A stretch of DNA of 64,000 nt from Thermomicrobium sp. 4228-Ro (lineage in GTDB: Bacteria > Chloroflexota > Chloroflexia > Thermomicrobiales > Thermomicrobiaceae). Both the position numbers and the translations under genes were made by a program. Below, one piece after another: positions 35,265-42,874 of the stretch; position 1 is the first letter of the stretch, and each line of letters starts with the position of its first letter. The notes below the pieces were generated by a model. The model ran no database searches. It had not been told where the DNA came from and saw only the letters and a list, made by a program, of their open reading frames with translations. Where the stretch lies: positions 682,001 through 746,000 of the forward strand of contig NZ_JAPFQM010000001.1 of NCBI RefSeq assembly GCF_026241205.1, in the 5' to 3' direction.

Positions 35265-36479
35265 CTACAGCTCATCTTCACCAGTATTCTGTCCAGGATC
35301 GCTCGTGAACCACTGCTGTGGCACCGCTCCCGCGAGCGGAAGCACTGCTGCAGGCGCGAAGAACGAGAAGGCGAACCGCACTGTCTCGCCGGGCCGCAGG
35401 CCAGGGATCGGCATCAGTCGAGTGAGGAGTGGCTTCTTCAGGCGTGTCGCCAGTGTGGCCACATCCAGAACCAGACCGCTTAGCTGTGCTGCGGTGGTCT
35501 CACCGGGGAGCGGGATGACGTCCAGACCGACTCCGCAGACGGCCGAGGCGACCAGCAGCGTCGACAATTGGAGCTGACCAGCTTGTGCGAGGGCACCGAG
35601 TCTGGCGTCCTCGAGGACGGGGAGCATCAGGCCGCAGAAGCCGGTGCGCCGCACCGGTAGTCTCTGCAACACACTGGTGATCGACGCAGCGACAGCCAGT
35701 GTCCCCGGCGCACCGAATGGCTGGAGACCGAGGCGCTCGAAAGCAGCCGCAACGCTCCGCGTCTCGTCCGGGTACGGGGCGAGCGAACAGTCGATGCCGA
35801 GCGCCCGCGCGCCGAGCCGGACAGCCAACCCTTCGACAGCTGTCCAGAGTCGCTCGGCCACCTGACTCAGGCGCTCTTCCAGACGCCGTTCGGCCTCGCC
35901 GAGCGACCGTGCGCCGGTCACCGCCGCGAGCGCATCGTCCGCCACTTCCCACGCCACGGAAAGCGCGACCTCCCCGCCATCGTGATAGGCCGCTGGGAAG
36001 AACGGGATACCAGGCGGACACAGCGCCAGAGCGGCGAACCGGAGGTTCCCGAACCCTCCCGCGGTCCGCCTCGCCAGCTCGCTGATGACCCTCCCAGCAG
36101 CCTCGACCGCTGGTAGTGCGACCCGACCATCGTCCGTCGTGGTCGAGATGGCGGCGAACAGCGTCTCGTTCTCGACCAGTGCCGGCACGATATGGGACAT
36201 CCATGCGTGCTGTTCCGGGCCAGCTGGCCCCATCGAGACGTAGTCGAAGCCAGCCGTCTCGGCGACCGCACAGAGCGCTCGCGCGAAGACCGTGACCTCC
36301 TCCGGTGCGACGACGTTCGGGAAGGGCTGCGTGGCGAGACGGAGCGTTTGCAGCTCGATCCCTGCCTCGGCGAAGTACGCCCGTACTCGCTGCGGTAGCC
36401 TGGCGATCTCCGCTCCGTTCGCGATCCTGCCGCCCTGCCACTCGACCGTCCAACCGATCGTGACTGCTCGTACTCGCAT
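35265..36479 (-). CDS. DUF711 (PFL-like) family protein
   Basis: The 404-residue product matches the DUF711 family, with relatives that are structurally like glycyl-radical enzymes but lack their chemistry. Blocks visible are GFDYVSMGPAG, GGFGNLRFAALALCPPGIPFFPAAYHDGG, and GIDCSLAPYPDETRSVAAAFERLG. An MxxVxxxxxI start follows ATG 36479 with GGAGGAG upstream. Function in the family is unknown. The gene is divergent from a PIG-L deacetylase gene. TATAAG on the minus strand near 36521 could be its -10 box. Confidence 0.8.
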   Translation of the reverse strand: MRVRAVTIGWTVEWQGGRIANGAEIARLPQRVRAYFAEAGIELQTLRLATQPFPNVVAPEEVTVFARALCAVAETAGFDYVSMGPAGPEQHAWMSHIVPALVENETLFAAISTTTDDGRVALPAVEAAGRVISELARRTAGGFGNLRFAALALCPPGIPFFPAAYHDGGEVALSVAWEVADDALAAVTGARSLGEAERRLEERLSQVAERLWTAVEGLAVRLGARALGIDCSLAPYPDETRSVAAAFERLGLQPFGAPGTLAVAASITSVLQRLPVRRTGFCGLMLPVLEDARLGALAQAGQLQLSTLLVASAVCGVGLDVIPLPGETTAAQLSGLVLDVATLATRLKKPLLTRLMPIPGLRPGETVRFAFSFFAPAAVLPLAGAVPQQWFTSDPGQNTGEDEL

Positions 36480-36713
36480 GACGCACGTCTCCTCCGCCCA
36501 CCACCTGGCCGCCCGCCTTATACTGCCACGGGGTGCGGACTGACCGAAGCCGATGTCATGCTCCGGCCTCGGAGCAGCGCGTCCCCGGATCCGTTCCGGC
36601 TCGCGACGGGACAGACGGCGGTCCTGCGAGCGAAGAATCGTCGCGGTATTGCACACCGTCACTCACCATCGCGAGCCTGGCACAGCGAACCGGATCGATC
36701 GGGAGTCAACACG

Positions 36714-37439
36714 ATGGAGAAGCTGTCCGTCCGACACATCGGCGAGCCACCGCTGGCCGAGCGCGTCCTGATCGTCGGCGCGCATCCGGACGACCCGGAG
36801 TTCTTCTGCGCCGGGACGGTCGCCCGCTGGGTCGCCGCTGGGACGACCGTACACTACGTGGTCGTTACCTCCGGCGACAAGGGACAACCAGAACACTGGA
36901 ACCCGTCACGGTCGTTCGTCGAAGTCCGCGAGGCCGAGCAACTGGCCGCCGCGCAGCTCCTGGGCGTTCAAGGGATCACCTTCCTGCGGCTCCCTGACGG
37001 GGAAGTCTTCGACACGCTCGCCCTGCGTGCCCAGCTGACTGCTGAGATCCGACGCTTCCGCCCCGATATCGTGCTCACGCACGATCCCCTCACGAGGCTC
37101 TACCGCCAGCATCCCGATCACCGCGCCGTCGGCGCAGCCACTCTGGCGGCCGCCTTTCCAGCCAGCCGCTTGGCAACCTTTTTCCCCGAGCAACTGGCAG
37201 CTGGCTTACACCCGCACGTTGTCCGCGTCGCGCTGCTCTTCGGGAGCGACCGTCCCGACACCTTCGTCGACATCGCACCCGTGCTCGAGCGAAAGCTCGC
37301 AGCGCTCCGCTGTCATACCAGCCAAGCGAGCGCCTTCCCCGGCGGCACGGAGAACCGCGTCCGTAGTCGTGCTCGCGAGGCTGGTGCGCCAGTCGGGCTC
37401 GAGTACGCCGAGGCGTTCCTCTGGGTCGACCTGGAGTGA
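36714..37439 (+). CDS. PIG-L (LmbE-like) deacetylase
   Basis: This 241-residue zinc deacetylase shows the AHPDDPEFFCAGT metal motif (about 23-35), with His-x-Asp-Asp, and a later HPDHRAVG near 132-139. PIG-L/LmbE enzymes deacetylate N-acetylglucosamine derivatives, such as those in mycothiol, bacillithiol and GPI synthesis. The substrate is undetermined; a low-molecular-weight thiol role is attractive beside the redox genes but unsupported. ATG 36714 is chosen because the upstream frame is not conserved-looking. Confidence 0.9.
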   Translation: MEKLSVRHIGEPPLAERVLIVGAHPDDPEFFCAGTVARWVAAGTTVHYVVVTSGDKGQPEHWNPSRSFVEVREAEQLAAAQLLGVQGITFLRLPDGEVFDTLALRAQLTAEIRRFRPDIVLTHDPLTRLYRQHPDHRAVGAATLAAAFPASRLATFFPEQLAAGLHPHVVRVALLFGSDRPDTFVDIAPVLERKLAALRCHTSQASAFPGGTENRVRSRAREAGAPVGLEYAEAFLWVDLE

Positions 37440-37442
37440 CGC

Positions 37443-38351
37443 TCAGGCCGTGGCCAACCGGCGCTGGACCTCCGGCACCACCACTTCGACGAAATGCTGG
37501 GCTTGCGCGACGTAGTCTCCAGCGACCGGCCAGAAAACAAAAGTGTCCATCCCGAGTTCGACGAAGCGGACGATCGCCTCGACCCACGCCTCCGCGGGGC
37601 CACCGAGGAATCCCGGGCGGTGCACGCGCAGAGGGCGAGCCCCCGGGTAGTCCAGGACGCCGAGGAGATTGTAGAGGCGGCGGATACTCCCCGGATCGCG
37701 TCCGGCAGCATGAGCCCCCTCGTCGACCAGCCGATTGACCTCCGGCAAGCGCTCCGGAGGAACGTAGGGCGTCGAGATCGTCAGCCCATCGGCGAGCAGA
37801 CCGGTCAACCGGAGCGCGCGAGGCCGGATCGCACCGACCCAGAGCGGAATCGGTCGAACCGGCTTCGGGCCGAATTCGAGACCTTCGATACGAAAAACGC
37901 GACCCTCGTACGTCACCGGCTCACTTGTTTTTGCCTTCTCCCACAGGAGCCGGCAGAGCCGGAGCGCGTCTTCGAGTGCGGCCAGCGCTTCCGGCGGTGT
38001 CCAGCGTGGACCGCCCATCGCTGCAATCCCGTCCCAGAAAGCGCCTGCACCGAGACCGAGTTCTACGCGGCCACCGGTCAGGCGGTCGAGCGTCGCTGCA
38101 GCCTTGGCGAGCATCGCTGGTGCACGTAAGGCGAGCGTCGCCACGTTGGTGAGCACGTGCACCCGCTCGGTCCTGAGCGCGATCGCGGTCAGCAACGTCC
38201 AGGTGTCACCGAAGCGGGGATTGTAGGCGTGATCCTGCATGGCGACGAGCGCAAGCCCAGCACGGTCAGCGAGCGTCGCCAGGCCTATCACTTCTTCCGG
38301 GCGATCGACCACCGGATCGATGTTGAGCCCGAACCGTATCGTGCGCTGCAT
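37443..38351 (-). CDS. LLM-class (F420/FMN) oxidoreductase, intact paralogue
   Basis: The 302-residue luciferase-like protein reads RFGLNIDPVV at the N terminus, VAMQDHAYNPRFGDTWTLL, HVLTNVATLALRAPAMLAK, LDRLTGGRVELGLGAGAFW and PIPLWVGAIRPRALRLTG. The ATG at 38351 follows GGAGGCGAGGG. A decayed relative of the same family lies immediately upstream (38430-38826). The cofactor is probably F420 but FMN is possible. The substrate is unknown. Confidence 0.87.
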   Translation of the reverse strand: MQRTIRFGLNIDPVVDRPEEVIGLATLADRAGLALVAMQDHAYNPRFGDTWTLLTAIALRTERVHVLTNVATLALRAPAMLAKAAATLDRLTGGRVELGLGAGAFWDGIAAMGGPRWTPPEALAALEDALRLCRLLWEKAKTSEPVTYEGRVFRIEGLEFGPKPVRPIPLWVGAIRPRALRLTGLLADGLTISTPYVPPERLPEVNRLVDEGAHAAGRDPGSIRRLYNLLGVLDYPGARPLRVHRPGFLGGPAEAWVEAIVRFVELGMDTFVFWPVAGDYVAQAQHFVEVVVPEVQRRLATA

Positions 38352-38429
38352 GATTCCCTCGCCTCCGCCACGCCACCTGGTACGAACCAGTGGCTTGTCG
38401 GTCAACTGGAGCAGGTACGCAGTCGGAAG

Positions 38430-38826
38430 TCACGGCCAGGCCGCGGTGGAACAGGTCGTCGCGATCGACACCTCGCACGACGCCACCGAGACGCTCGATG
38501 ACCGTGCTGGGAGCCGCTTCCTGAATGCACCCAATTCGACACGACCACCGCCCAGCCGGTCGAGGCTAGTGACCGAGCGAGCGCATACAGCCAGGTGTCG
38601 CAGCGGGAGAACCGCCACGTCGGGAGCGAGCCACCTGGGCTTCGCCCGAGCAGCGACAGGGAAGCGACCGGGTTCGGAGGAAACTCGGCTGGTACGGGTG
38701 ATCCTGACCAGTGACGAGATCCAGGCCGAGCGTGTCGCACCACTCGACGAGCTTGACCACGCGCTCCGGATCAGCCGCGGAAGGGGTCAGAAAGACACCG
38801 AAAAGCAGCGAATGCTCGTAATCCAT
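38430..38826 (-). pseudogene. LLM-class oxidoreductase pseudogene
   Basis: From ATG 38826 the frame reads a normal LLM N terminus (LLFGVFLTPSAADPERV, then LVTGQDHPYQPSFL). It then shifts: the homologous continuation LAPDVAVLPLRHLAV and VTSLDRLGGGRVELGAF appears in another frame near 38645-38520. After that, similarity is lost, so the C-terminal half is missing. It resembles the intact neighbour at 37443-38351, in the same order and direction, so it is probably a decayed tandem paralogue. Confidence 0.8.
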
Positions 38827-38894
38827 CGCCCCCGTTACTCTCAACCTGTCGAATCGCTCCGAGGGACAGGGCGGGCGAACTGTGCGAGTCTCGC

Positions 38895-39557
38895 TCAACG
38901 CTCGTCTCGCCCTGCTCGCGCTCGTTGCTCGATGACGGCACGCAGCCAGGCACGGTACTGCTCTTCCGTCCGCGCCCCGCTCAAGGCAGACGTCCCATCG
39001 GCGACCAGGGTCGGTACTGCTGCAACACCGAGTCGGCGTGCCCGCTCGAGGTCAGCCTGAACGGCAGCCAGGACTTCCCCGCTACGGTAGGCCTTTTCCC
39101 AGAGCGAGACATCCAGCCCCACCGCAGCAGCACAGTCAGCCAGGACAGCATCATCGGCGATATTGCGGCACTCGACGAGATGCGCGTACTGGATGCGGTC
39201 GAAGAGATCCCAGTGCGCCTGTTGGCCGCCGATCGACTCTGCCGCTTTGCAGGCGCGGAGCCCTGGCATCGAATACGGATAGTCGAATGGCCGTGCCGCC
39301 ATGAGGTCGGGCCGGAACCGCGGCACGTCGTCGTACCGGTTGGCCAAACGCCAGTGCTCGAGAATCTCAGCTTTCCCGCGTTCCTTGGAACCGAAGATCA
39401 CCGCAATGGCCTCGGGTGTCGGCGCGAGCGCGAAACAGCGGTGCACTAGGTGAACTTCCGGGAACTCGGTGAGAACCCGGCGCAGCCGTGGCGACGCCAC
39501 GGCACACCAGGCTCACAACACATCGTGAAAGAATTCGAGGGTGACCATACTCGTCAT
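38895..39557 (-). CDS. DsbA/FrnE-like oxidoreductase, candidate selenoprotein (UxxC)
   Basis: The ATG at 39557 overlaps the doxX stop as ATGA. The frame codes 220 residues if the TGA at 39515-39513 (codon 15) is read through. The N terminus then reads TLEFFHDVL-TGA-AWC-AVASPRLRRVL, in which TGA replaces the first Cys of the DsbA/FrnE CxxC motif. The following 205 codons are intact, with the helical insertion (LAPTPEAIAVIFG ... AAESIGGQ), the cis-Pro segment GVAAVPTLVADG, and a stop just before the LLM pseudogene. UxxC replaces CxxC in several known bacterial selenoprotein families. Without Sec readthrough only a 14-residue peptide, or an N-terminally truncated protein from GTG 39500, would be made. 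Confidence 0.72.
39485..39515 (-). promoter_or_regulatory. Candidate bacterial SECIS after the dsbA-like TGA
   Basis: The mRNA 3' of TGA forms a perfect 8-bp stem (39503-39496 with 39492-39485) with the loop GUC, or a 7-bp stem with loop CGUCG. The loop begins 16-17 nt after TGA and contains GU. Known bacterial SECIS elements place a GU-bearing loop about 16-37 nt after UGA, so spacing and loop both fit. Confidence 0.6.
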
Positions 39558-39940
39558 CCAAGGCTGAGTGGCCACGGCGTCGGTACGCCCAGCAGCGCCA
39601 GTGCTGCTCCGGCCAGTGCGAGATTCTTCAGGAAGTGCGCCATCTGGTTCGCCCGAGCCATCGGATCGGTCTCAACCCAGAAGTTGTGTATCCAAAATGC
39701 GACTGGCACGAGGAACACGATCAACAGGATATTGCCGATCACCGGCTGATACCCTGTCGCGACACTGGCCCCGCCGAGCAGCAACATGATCCCGGTCACG
39801 ATGACTGCTGCCTGGGGCGCTGGAACCCTCTTTGACGCCGCGTACATGCTCATCCCGCGGACGTTCATCAAGTGGTTGATGCCGTTGAAGACGAAGAAGA
39901 GCCCGAACACGATCCGTCCCAGCAGGAATGCCCATTCCAT
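39554..39940 (-). CDS. DoxX family membrane protein
   Basis: The 128-residue product has four membrane segments, with RIVFGLFFVFNGINHL at the N terminus and the family motif KRVPAPQAAVIVTGIMLLLGG. DoxX proteins are quinone-linked membrane redox subunits or partners; some pair with thiol oxidoreductases. The ATG at 39940 follows a GGAGG-rich site, and its stop overlaps the DsbA-like ATG (ATGA). The coupling suggests that DoxX carries electrons between the quinone pool and the UxxC oxidoreductase, which is inference. Confidence 0.85.
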   Translation of the reverse strand: MEWAFLLGRIVFGLFFVFNGINHLMNVRGMSMYAASKRVPAPQAAVIVTGIMLLLGGASVATGYQPVIGNILLIVFLVPVAFWIHNFWVETDPMARANQMAHFLKNLALAGAALALLGVPTPWPLSLG

Positions 39941-39985
39941 CGCTACCCCCCTCCTCTCCGAACCCCCCCCTTTGGAGAACGAGAA

Positions 39986-40013
39986 GGCGGGGCAGGAGCG
40001 CTCCTGCCCCGCC
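39986..40013 (-). terminator. Terminator-like perfect palindrome downstream of yceI
   Basis: A 28-bp perfect inverted repeat (two 14-base arms, no spacer) follows the yceI stop on the minus strand. A weak pyrimidine tract (TTCTCGTTCT) follows it. It probably terminates yceI, or allows partial readthrough into doxX, whose start is about 45 bp further on. Confidence 0.7.
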
Positions 40014-40019
40014 GGGCTG

Positions 40020-40583
40020 TCAGGCCGCGTCCTTGCGCACCAGCTCCACCTCGATAAAGACATCGACTGTATCACCGACCAACCAGCCACCCGCTTCCAG
40101 CGCGACATTCCAGCTCGCGCCGAAGTCGTGCCGGTTGATCTTCGTGCGCGCCTCGAAGCCAGCTCGCACGCCACCCCACGGATCCTTGGCGACCCCGTGG
40201 AACTCCGCATCGAGTGCGACCTCCTTGGTGACACCGCGGATGGTGAGATCACCGATCACGCGGTACCGATTGCCACCTAGCGGCTCGATGCGCTTACTGA
40301 CGAACGTGATCGTCGGGTAGTGCTCGACATCGAGGAAGTCTGCCGAACGGAGATGCGCGTCCCGCCGCTCCTCGCGCGTATCGATGCTGGCAGCATCGAT
40401 CGTCACTTCTACCTTGCCGTTCTCCGGGTGCGCCGGATCGAACTCCACCCAGCCGGAAAAGTTCTTGAACTGGCCACGCACGGTGGTCACCATGAGGTGC
40501 CGAACGGCAAAGGTGATCTGGCTATGCGCCGGATCGATCTCCCACCGCGCCAGTCCCGTCAGCTCCGGTGCGATCGTGGTCAC
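40020..40583 (-). CDS. yceI: YceI family lipid-binding protein
   Basis: The 187-residue product is a YceI lipocalin-like barrel: WEIDPAHSQITFAVRHLMVTTVRG, VEVTIDAASIDTREERRDAHLRSADFLDVEHYPTITF, GDLTIRGVTKEV, and a C-terminal VGDTVDVFIEVELV. Family members bind isoprenoid-type lipids such as polyprenyl quinones. There is no signal peptide, so it is cytosolic. GTG 40583 follows AAGGAGG. The promoter at 40664-40636 and the HxlR gene divergent to it imply redox or quinone-responsive control. Confidence 0.92.
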   Translation of the reverse strand: MTTIAPELTGLARWEIDPAHSQITFAVRHLMVTTVRGQFKNFSGWVEFDPAHPENGKVEVTIDAASIDTREERRDAHLRSADFLDVEHYPTITFVSKRIEPLGGNRYRVIGDLTIRGVTKEVALDAEFHGVAKDPWGGVRAGFEARTKINRHDFGASWNVALEAGGWLVGDTVDVFIEVELVRKDAA

Positions 40584-40619
40584 AGCTGCCTCCTTCCTGA
40601 GCGTCTCTGCTACGTCATC

Positions 40620-40632
40620 CGTAGCAACTACG
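40620..40632. promoter_or_regulatory. Operator-like inverted repeat near the yceI transcription start
   Basis: CGTAGCAACTACG is a perfect 5-3-5 inverted repeat, lying a few bases downstream of the yceI -10 box. HxlR-type regulators such as YodB and HypR bind short palindromes of this size. It is the most likely binding site for the divergent HxlR protein. A further TACG-containing half-site follows at 40611. Confidence 0.5.
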
Positions 40633-40635
40633 AGT

Positions 40636-40664
40636 ATCATAGTTTTAGCGGCTACCGTTGTCAA
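40636..40664 (-). promoter_or_regulatory. Strong sigma-70 promoter of yceI
   Basis: TTGACA (40664-40659) and TATGAT (40641-40636) with exactly 17 bases between them, on the minus strand. This is the best promoter match in the window. It reads into yceI, whose GTG is about 50 bp downstream. Confidence 0.8.
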
Positions 40665-40736
40665 GGAGTCGTTCCGATCTCGGATCGAAGCACAGCTCTG
40701 CCGCCCGCGGTACAATGGCAGTGGCGAGGATGGACG

Positions 40737-41111
40737 ATGCGGCGCGATGCACACCACGAAGCGAGTTGTCCGATCGCACGTGCAGCGCGGCTCCTCGGCG
40801 ACCACTGGGTGCTGTTGATCCTGCGCGAACTCGGCCAGGGGAACCGGCGGTTCCACGAGTTGCTCGACGGCACCGGTATCAGTCCAGCCGTGCTGTCCCA
40901 GCGGTTACGGTATCTGGAAGCCGAGGGCTTGATTTCCCGGCATGCCTACGCGCAGGTTCCGCCGCGCGTGGAATACGAGCTCACCGACAAGGGGCGCGCC
41001 GCGCTGCCGCTCATCGAGCAGTTGCGCGAGTACGGCGAGCGTTGGCTGACCCCCGAGCCACCGGAGGGCCCGGAGGTACCATCCGACGAGCCGACCGTCG
41101 CCGAAGTGTGA
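40737..41111 (+). CDS. HxlR family transcriptional regulator
   Basis: The 124-residue product carries a winged helix of the HxlR type: SCPIARAARLLGDHWVLLILREL at the N terminus, FHELLDGTGISPAVLSQRLRYLEAEGLI and VEYELTDKGRAALPLI. The cysteine in SCPIA (Cys11) matches the redox-sensing N-terminal Cys of YodB, CatR and HypR, which respond to quinones and disulfide stress. It is divergent from yceI, so control of yceI is likely. TACAAT at 40711-40716 may be its own -10 box. Confidence 0.9.
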   Translation: MRRDAHHEASCPIARAARLLGDHWVLLILRELGQGNRRFHELLDGTGISPAVLSQRLRYLEAEGLISRHAYAQVPPRVEYELTDKGRAALPLIEQLREYGERWLTPEPPEGPEVPSDEPTVAEV

Positions 41112-41129
41112 GGACGATCGGAAACAGCC

Positions 41130-42059
41130 GTGCGCATCGTCTCCCTGCTGCCGAGTCTGACCGAAATCTGCTGGGCACTCGGACTCGCCGACGAGCTCGT
41201 CGCCGTCACGCACGAGTGCGATTATCCCCCGGCTGTGCGCGCCAAGCCACGGATCACCCGGAGTCTCCTCCCTCCTGGACTGAGTCACGCCGAAATCGAC
41301 GCAGCAGTGCGTCAGCGCGTCGCAGCCGGGCTCCCGCTCTACGAGCTGGATACCGAGCAGCTCGCTGCACTCGCCCCGGACTTGATCCTGACGCAGGCGC
41401 TGTGTCCAGTCTGCGCTGTTTCTGTCGATGATGTGTGCCGGCTCGCCGCCGCTCTACCCCGACCACCACAGGTTATCTCGGTCGAACCGACGACGCTCGA
41501 GGAGATCTTCGACTCGATCGAGACCGTCGGCGCTGCGACCGGACGCCAGGAGACAGCTCGAGCGGTCGTGACCGCCTTGCGCCGGCGACTCGTCTGGATC
41601 CAGCACCGCCTGGTTGGGACGCCTAGCCGGCCCCGAGTCGTCTGCCTCGAGTGGCTCGCCCCACCGATCGTCGCTGGCCACTGGGTACCCGAGATGGTCG
41701 AAATCGCCGGCGGTCACGACGTCTTAGCGATCGCGGGGAAACCCTCCTTCACCGTGACCTGGGAACAGGTCGCAGCTGTCGCTCCCGACGTGCTCGTGCT
41801 GATGCCCTGCGGATACGACCTCGCTAGCACGCAGGAACTGGGCCGACAGCTCCTCGCCGATCCCGCACTCCGTGATATCCCGGCCGTGTCGCACGGGGCA
41901 GTCTGGGCAGTCGACGCGTCGAGTTACTTCAGTCGTCCCGGACCGCGCGTGGTCGGCGGAGTCGAGATCCTCGCCGCACTGCTCCATCCGGAGCGCTGTT
42001 CGACCGACATGCAGGATCGAGCCGCACCGGTCCGACCGCTGTCTTCGCTCGTCTCCTGA
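41130..42059 (+). CDS. Cobalamin-binding protein (BtuF-like), cytosolic
   Basis: The 309-residue product has a periplasmic-binding-protein fold of the BtuF/FecB class III type: VSLLPSLTEICWALGLADELVAVTHECDYP, LAPDLILTQALCPVCAVS, and WEQVAAVAPDVLVLMPCGYD. It has no signal peptide or lipobox from GTG 41130, so it stays in the cytosol. Similar cytosolic BtuF-like proteins occur widely in Chloroflexota beside cobalamin genes. The stop overlaps the ECF S component start, so they are coupled. Cobalamin is the best ligand guess. Confidence 0.8.
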   Translation: MRIVSLLPSLTEICWALGLADELVAVTHECDYPPAVRAKPRITRSLLPPGLSHAEIDAAVRQRVAAGLPLYELDTEQLAALAPDLILTQALCPVCAVSVDDVCRLAAALPRPPQVISVEPTTLEEIFDSIETVGAATGRQETARAVVTALRRRLVWIQHRLVGTPSRPRVVCLEWLAPPIVAGHWVPEMVEIAGGHDVLAIAGKPSFTVTWEQVAAVAPDVLVLMPCGYDLASTQELGRQLLADPALRDIPAVSHGAVWAVDASSYFSRPGPRVVGGVEILAALLHPERCSTDMQDRAAPVRPLSSLVS

Positions 42060-42874
42060 TGGGTCAGCTCGCTCGTCTCACCGGTCCGTTCAGTCTGATC
42101 CTGGCCTCGCTCGGCGGGGTCGCCGCGTTCGTCTATCCCTTTCTCCTCGCTGCCATCGGTATCGAACCAGCGCGAGGCAGCAGCCTCGCTGTACCGCTCC
42201 TCTTCGCCTCGCTCGCTCTGCTCTCGGTCGCGGTCCTCTTGAGCGAGTTCGTCCAGCCTGAGCGTGCCAGCACGGATGTCGCGCGTTCTGTCGCGCTCCT
42301 CGCTGTCCTCGTGGCGATCGATGCGGCACTCCGCTTCCTCCCGAGCCTGATCGGTGCGAGCCCGATCTTTCTGCTGATCATCCTCAGCGGCTACGTGTTC
42401 GGTGCACGCTTCGGCTTCGCGATGGGTGCCTTGACCCTGCTCCTCTCCGCCATCCTGACCGGTGGCATCGGCCCGTGGCTTCCCTATCAGATGCTCTGCG
42501 CGGGCTGGATCGGGCAGTCGGCCGGATGGTTACCGAAGCTCCAGGGTTGGCAGCGTCGTCTCCTGCTCGCTGGGTTCGGCGCAGCCTGGGGCTTCCTCTT
42601 CGGTGCGCTCATGAATCTCTGGTTCTGGCCGTTCGCCGCTCCAGGCGTGACCGACAGCGGAGGACTGTACTGGGTCCCGGGCATGTCGCTCGCCGAAACC
42701 GTCCGCGCCTATGCCCGTTTCTATATCGCGACCTCGCTCCTGTTCGACGGCACGCGTGCCCTCGGGAACGCGCTGCTCGTCCTTCTGCTCAGCGATCCCC
42801 TGGTCACCATTCTCGAACGCTGGCGCGAGCGCCTCCGCTGGCACCCATGGAGAGAACTCGATGACCGCGCCTAG
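42059..42874 (+). CDS. ECF transporter S component (possible cobalamin type)
   Basis: The 271-residue product has about seven hydrophobic segments. It shows the S-component style GYVFGARFGFAMGALTLLLSAILTGGIGPWLPYQML and the conserved GWIGQSAGWLP with FGALMNLWFWP. The membrane part without its own ATPase is the substrate-binding subunit of an energy-coupling factor importer. Shared EcfA and EcfT would be encoded elsewhere. Coupling to a BtuF-like protein suggests a CbrT-like vitamin B12 importer; I infer this from context only. Confidence 0.8.
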   Translation: MGQLARLTGPFSLILASLGGVAAFVYPFLLAAIGIEPARGSSLAVPLLFASLALLSVAVLLSEFVQPERASTDVARSVALLAVLVAIDAALRFLPSLIGASPIFLLIILSGYVFGARFGFAMGALTLLLSAILTGGIGPWLPYQMLCAGWIGQSAGWLPKLQGWQRRLLLAGFGAAWGFLFGALMNLWFWPFAAPGVTDSGGLYWVPGMSLAETVRAYARFYIATSLLFDGTRALGNALLVLLLSDPLVTILERWRERLRWHPWRELDDRA

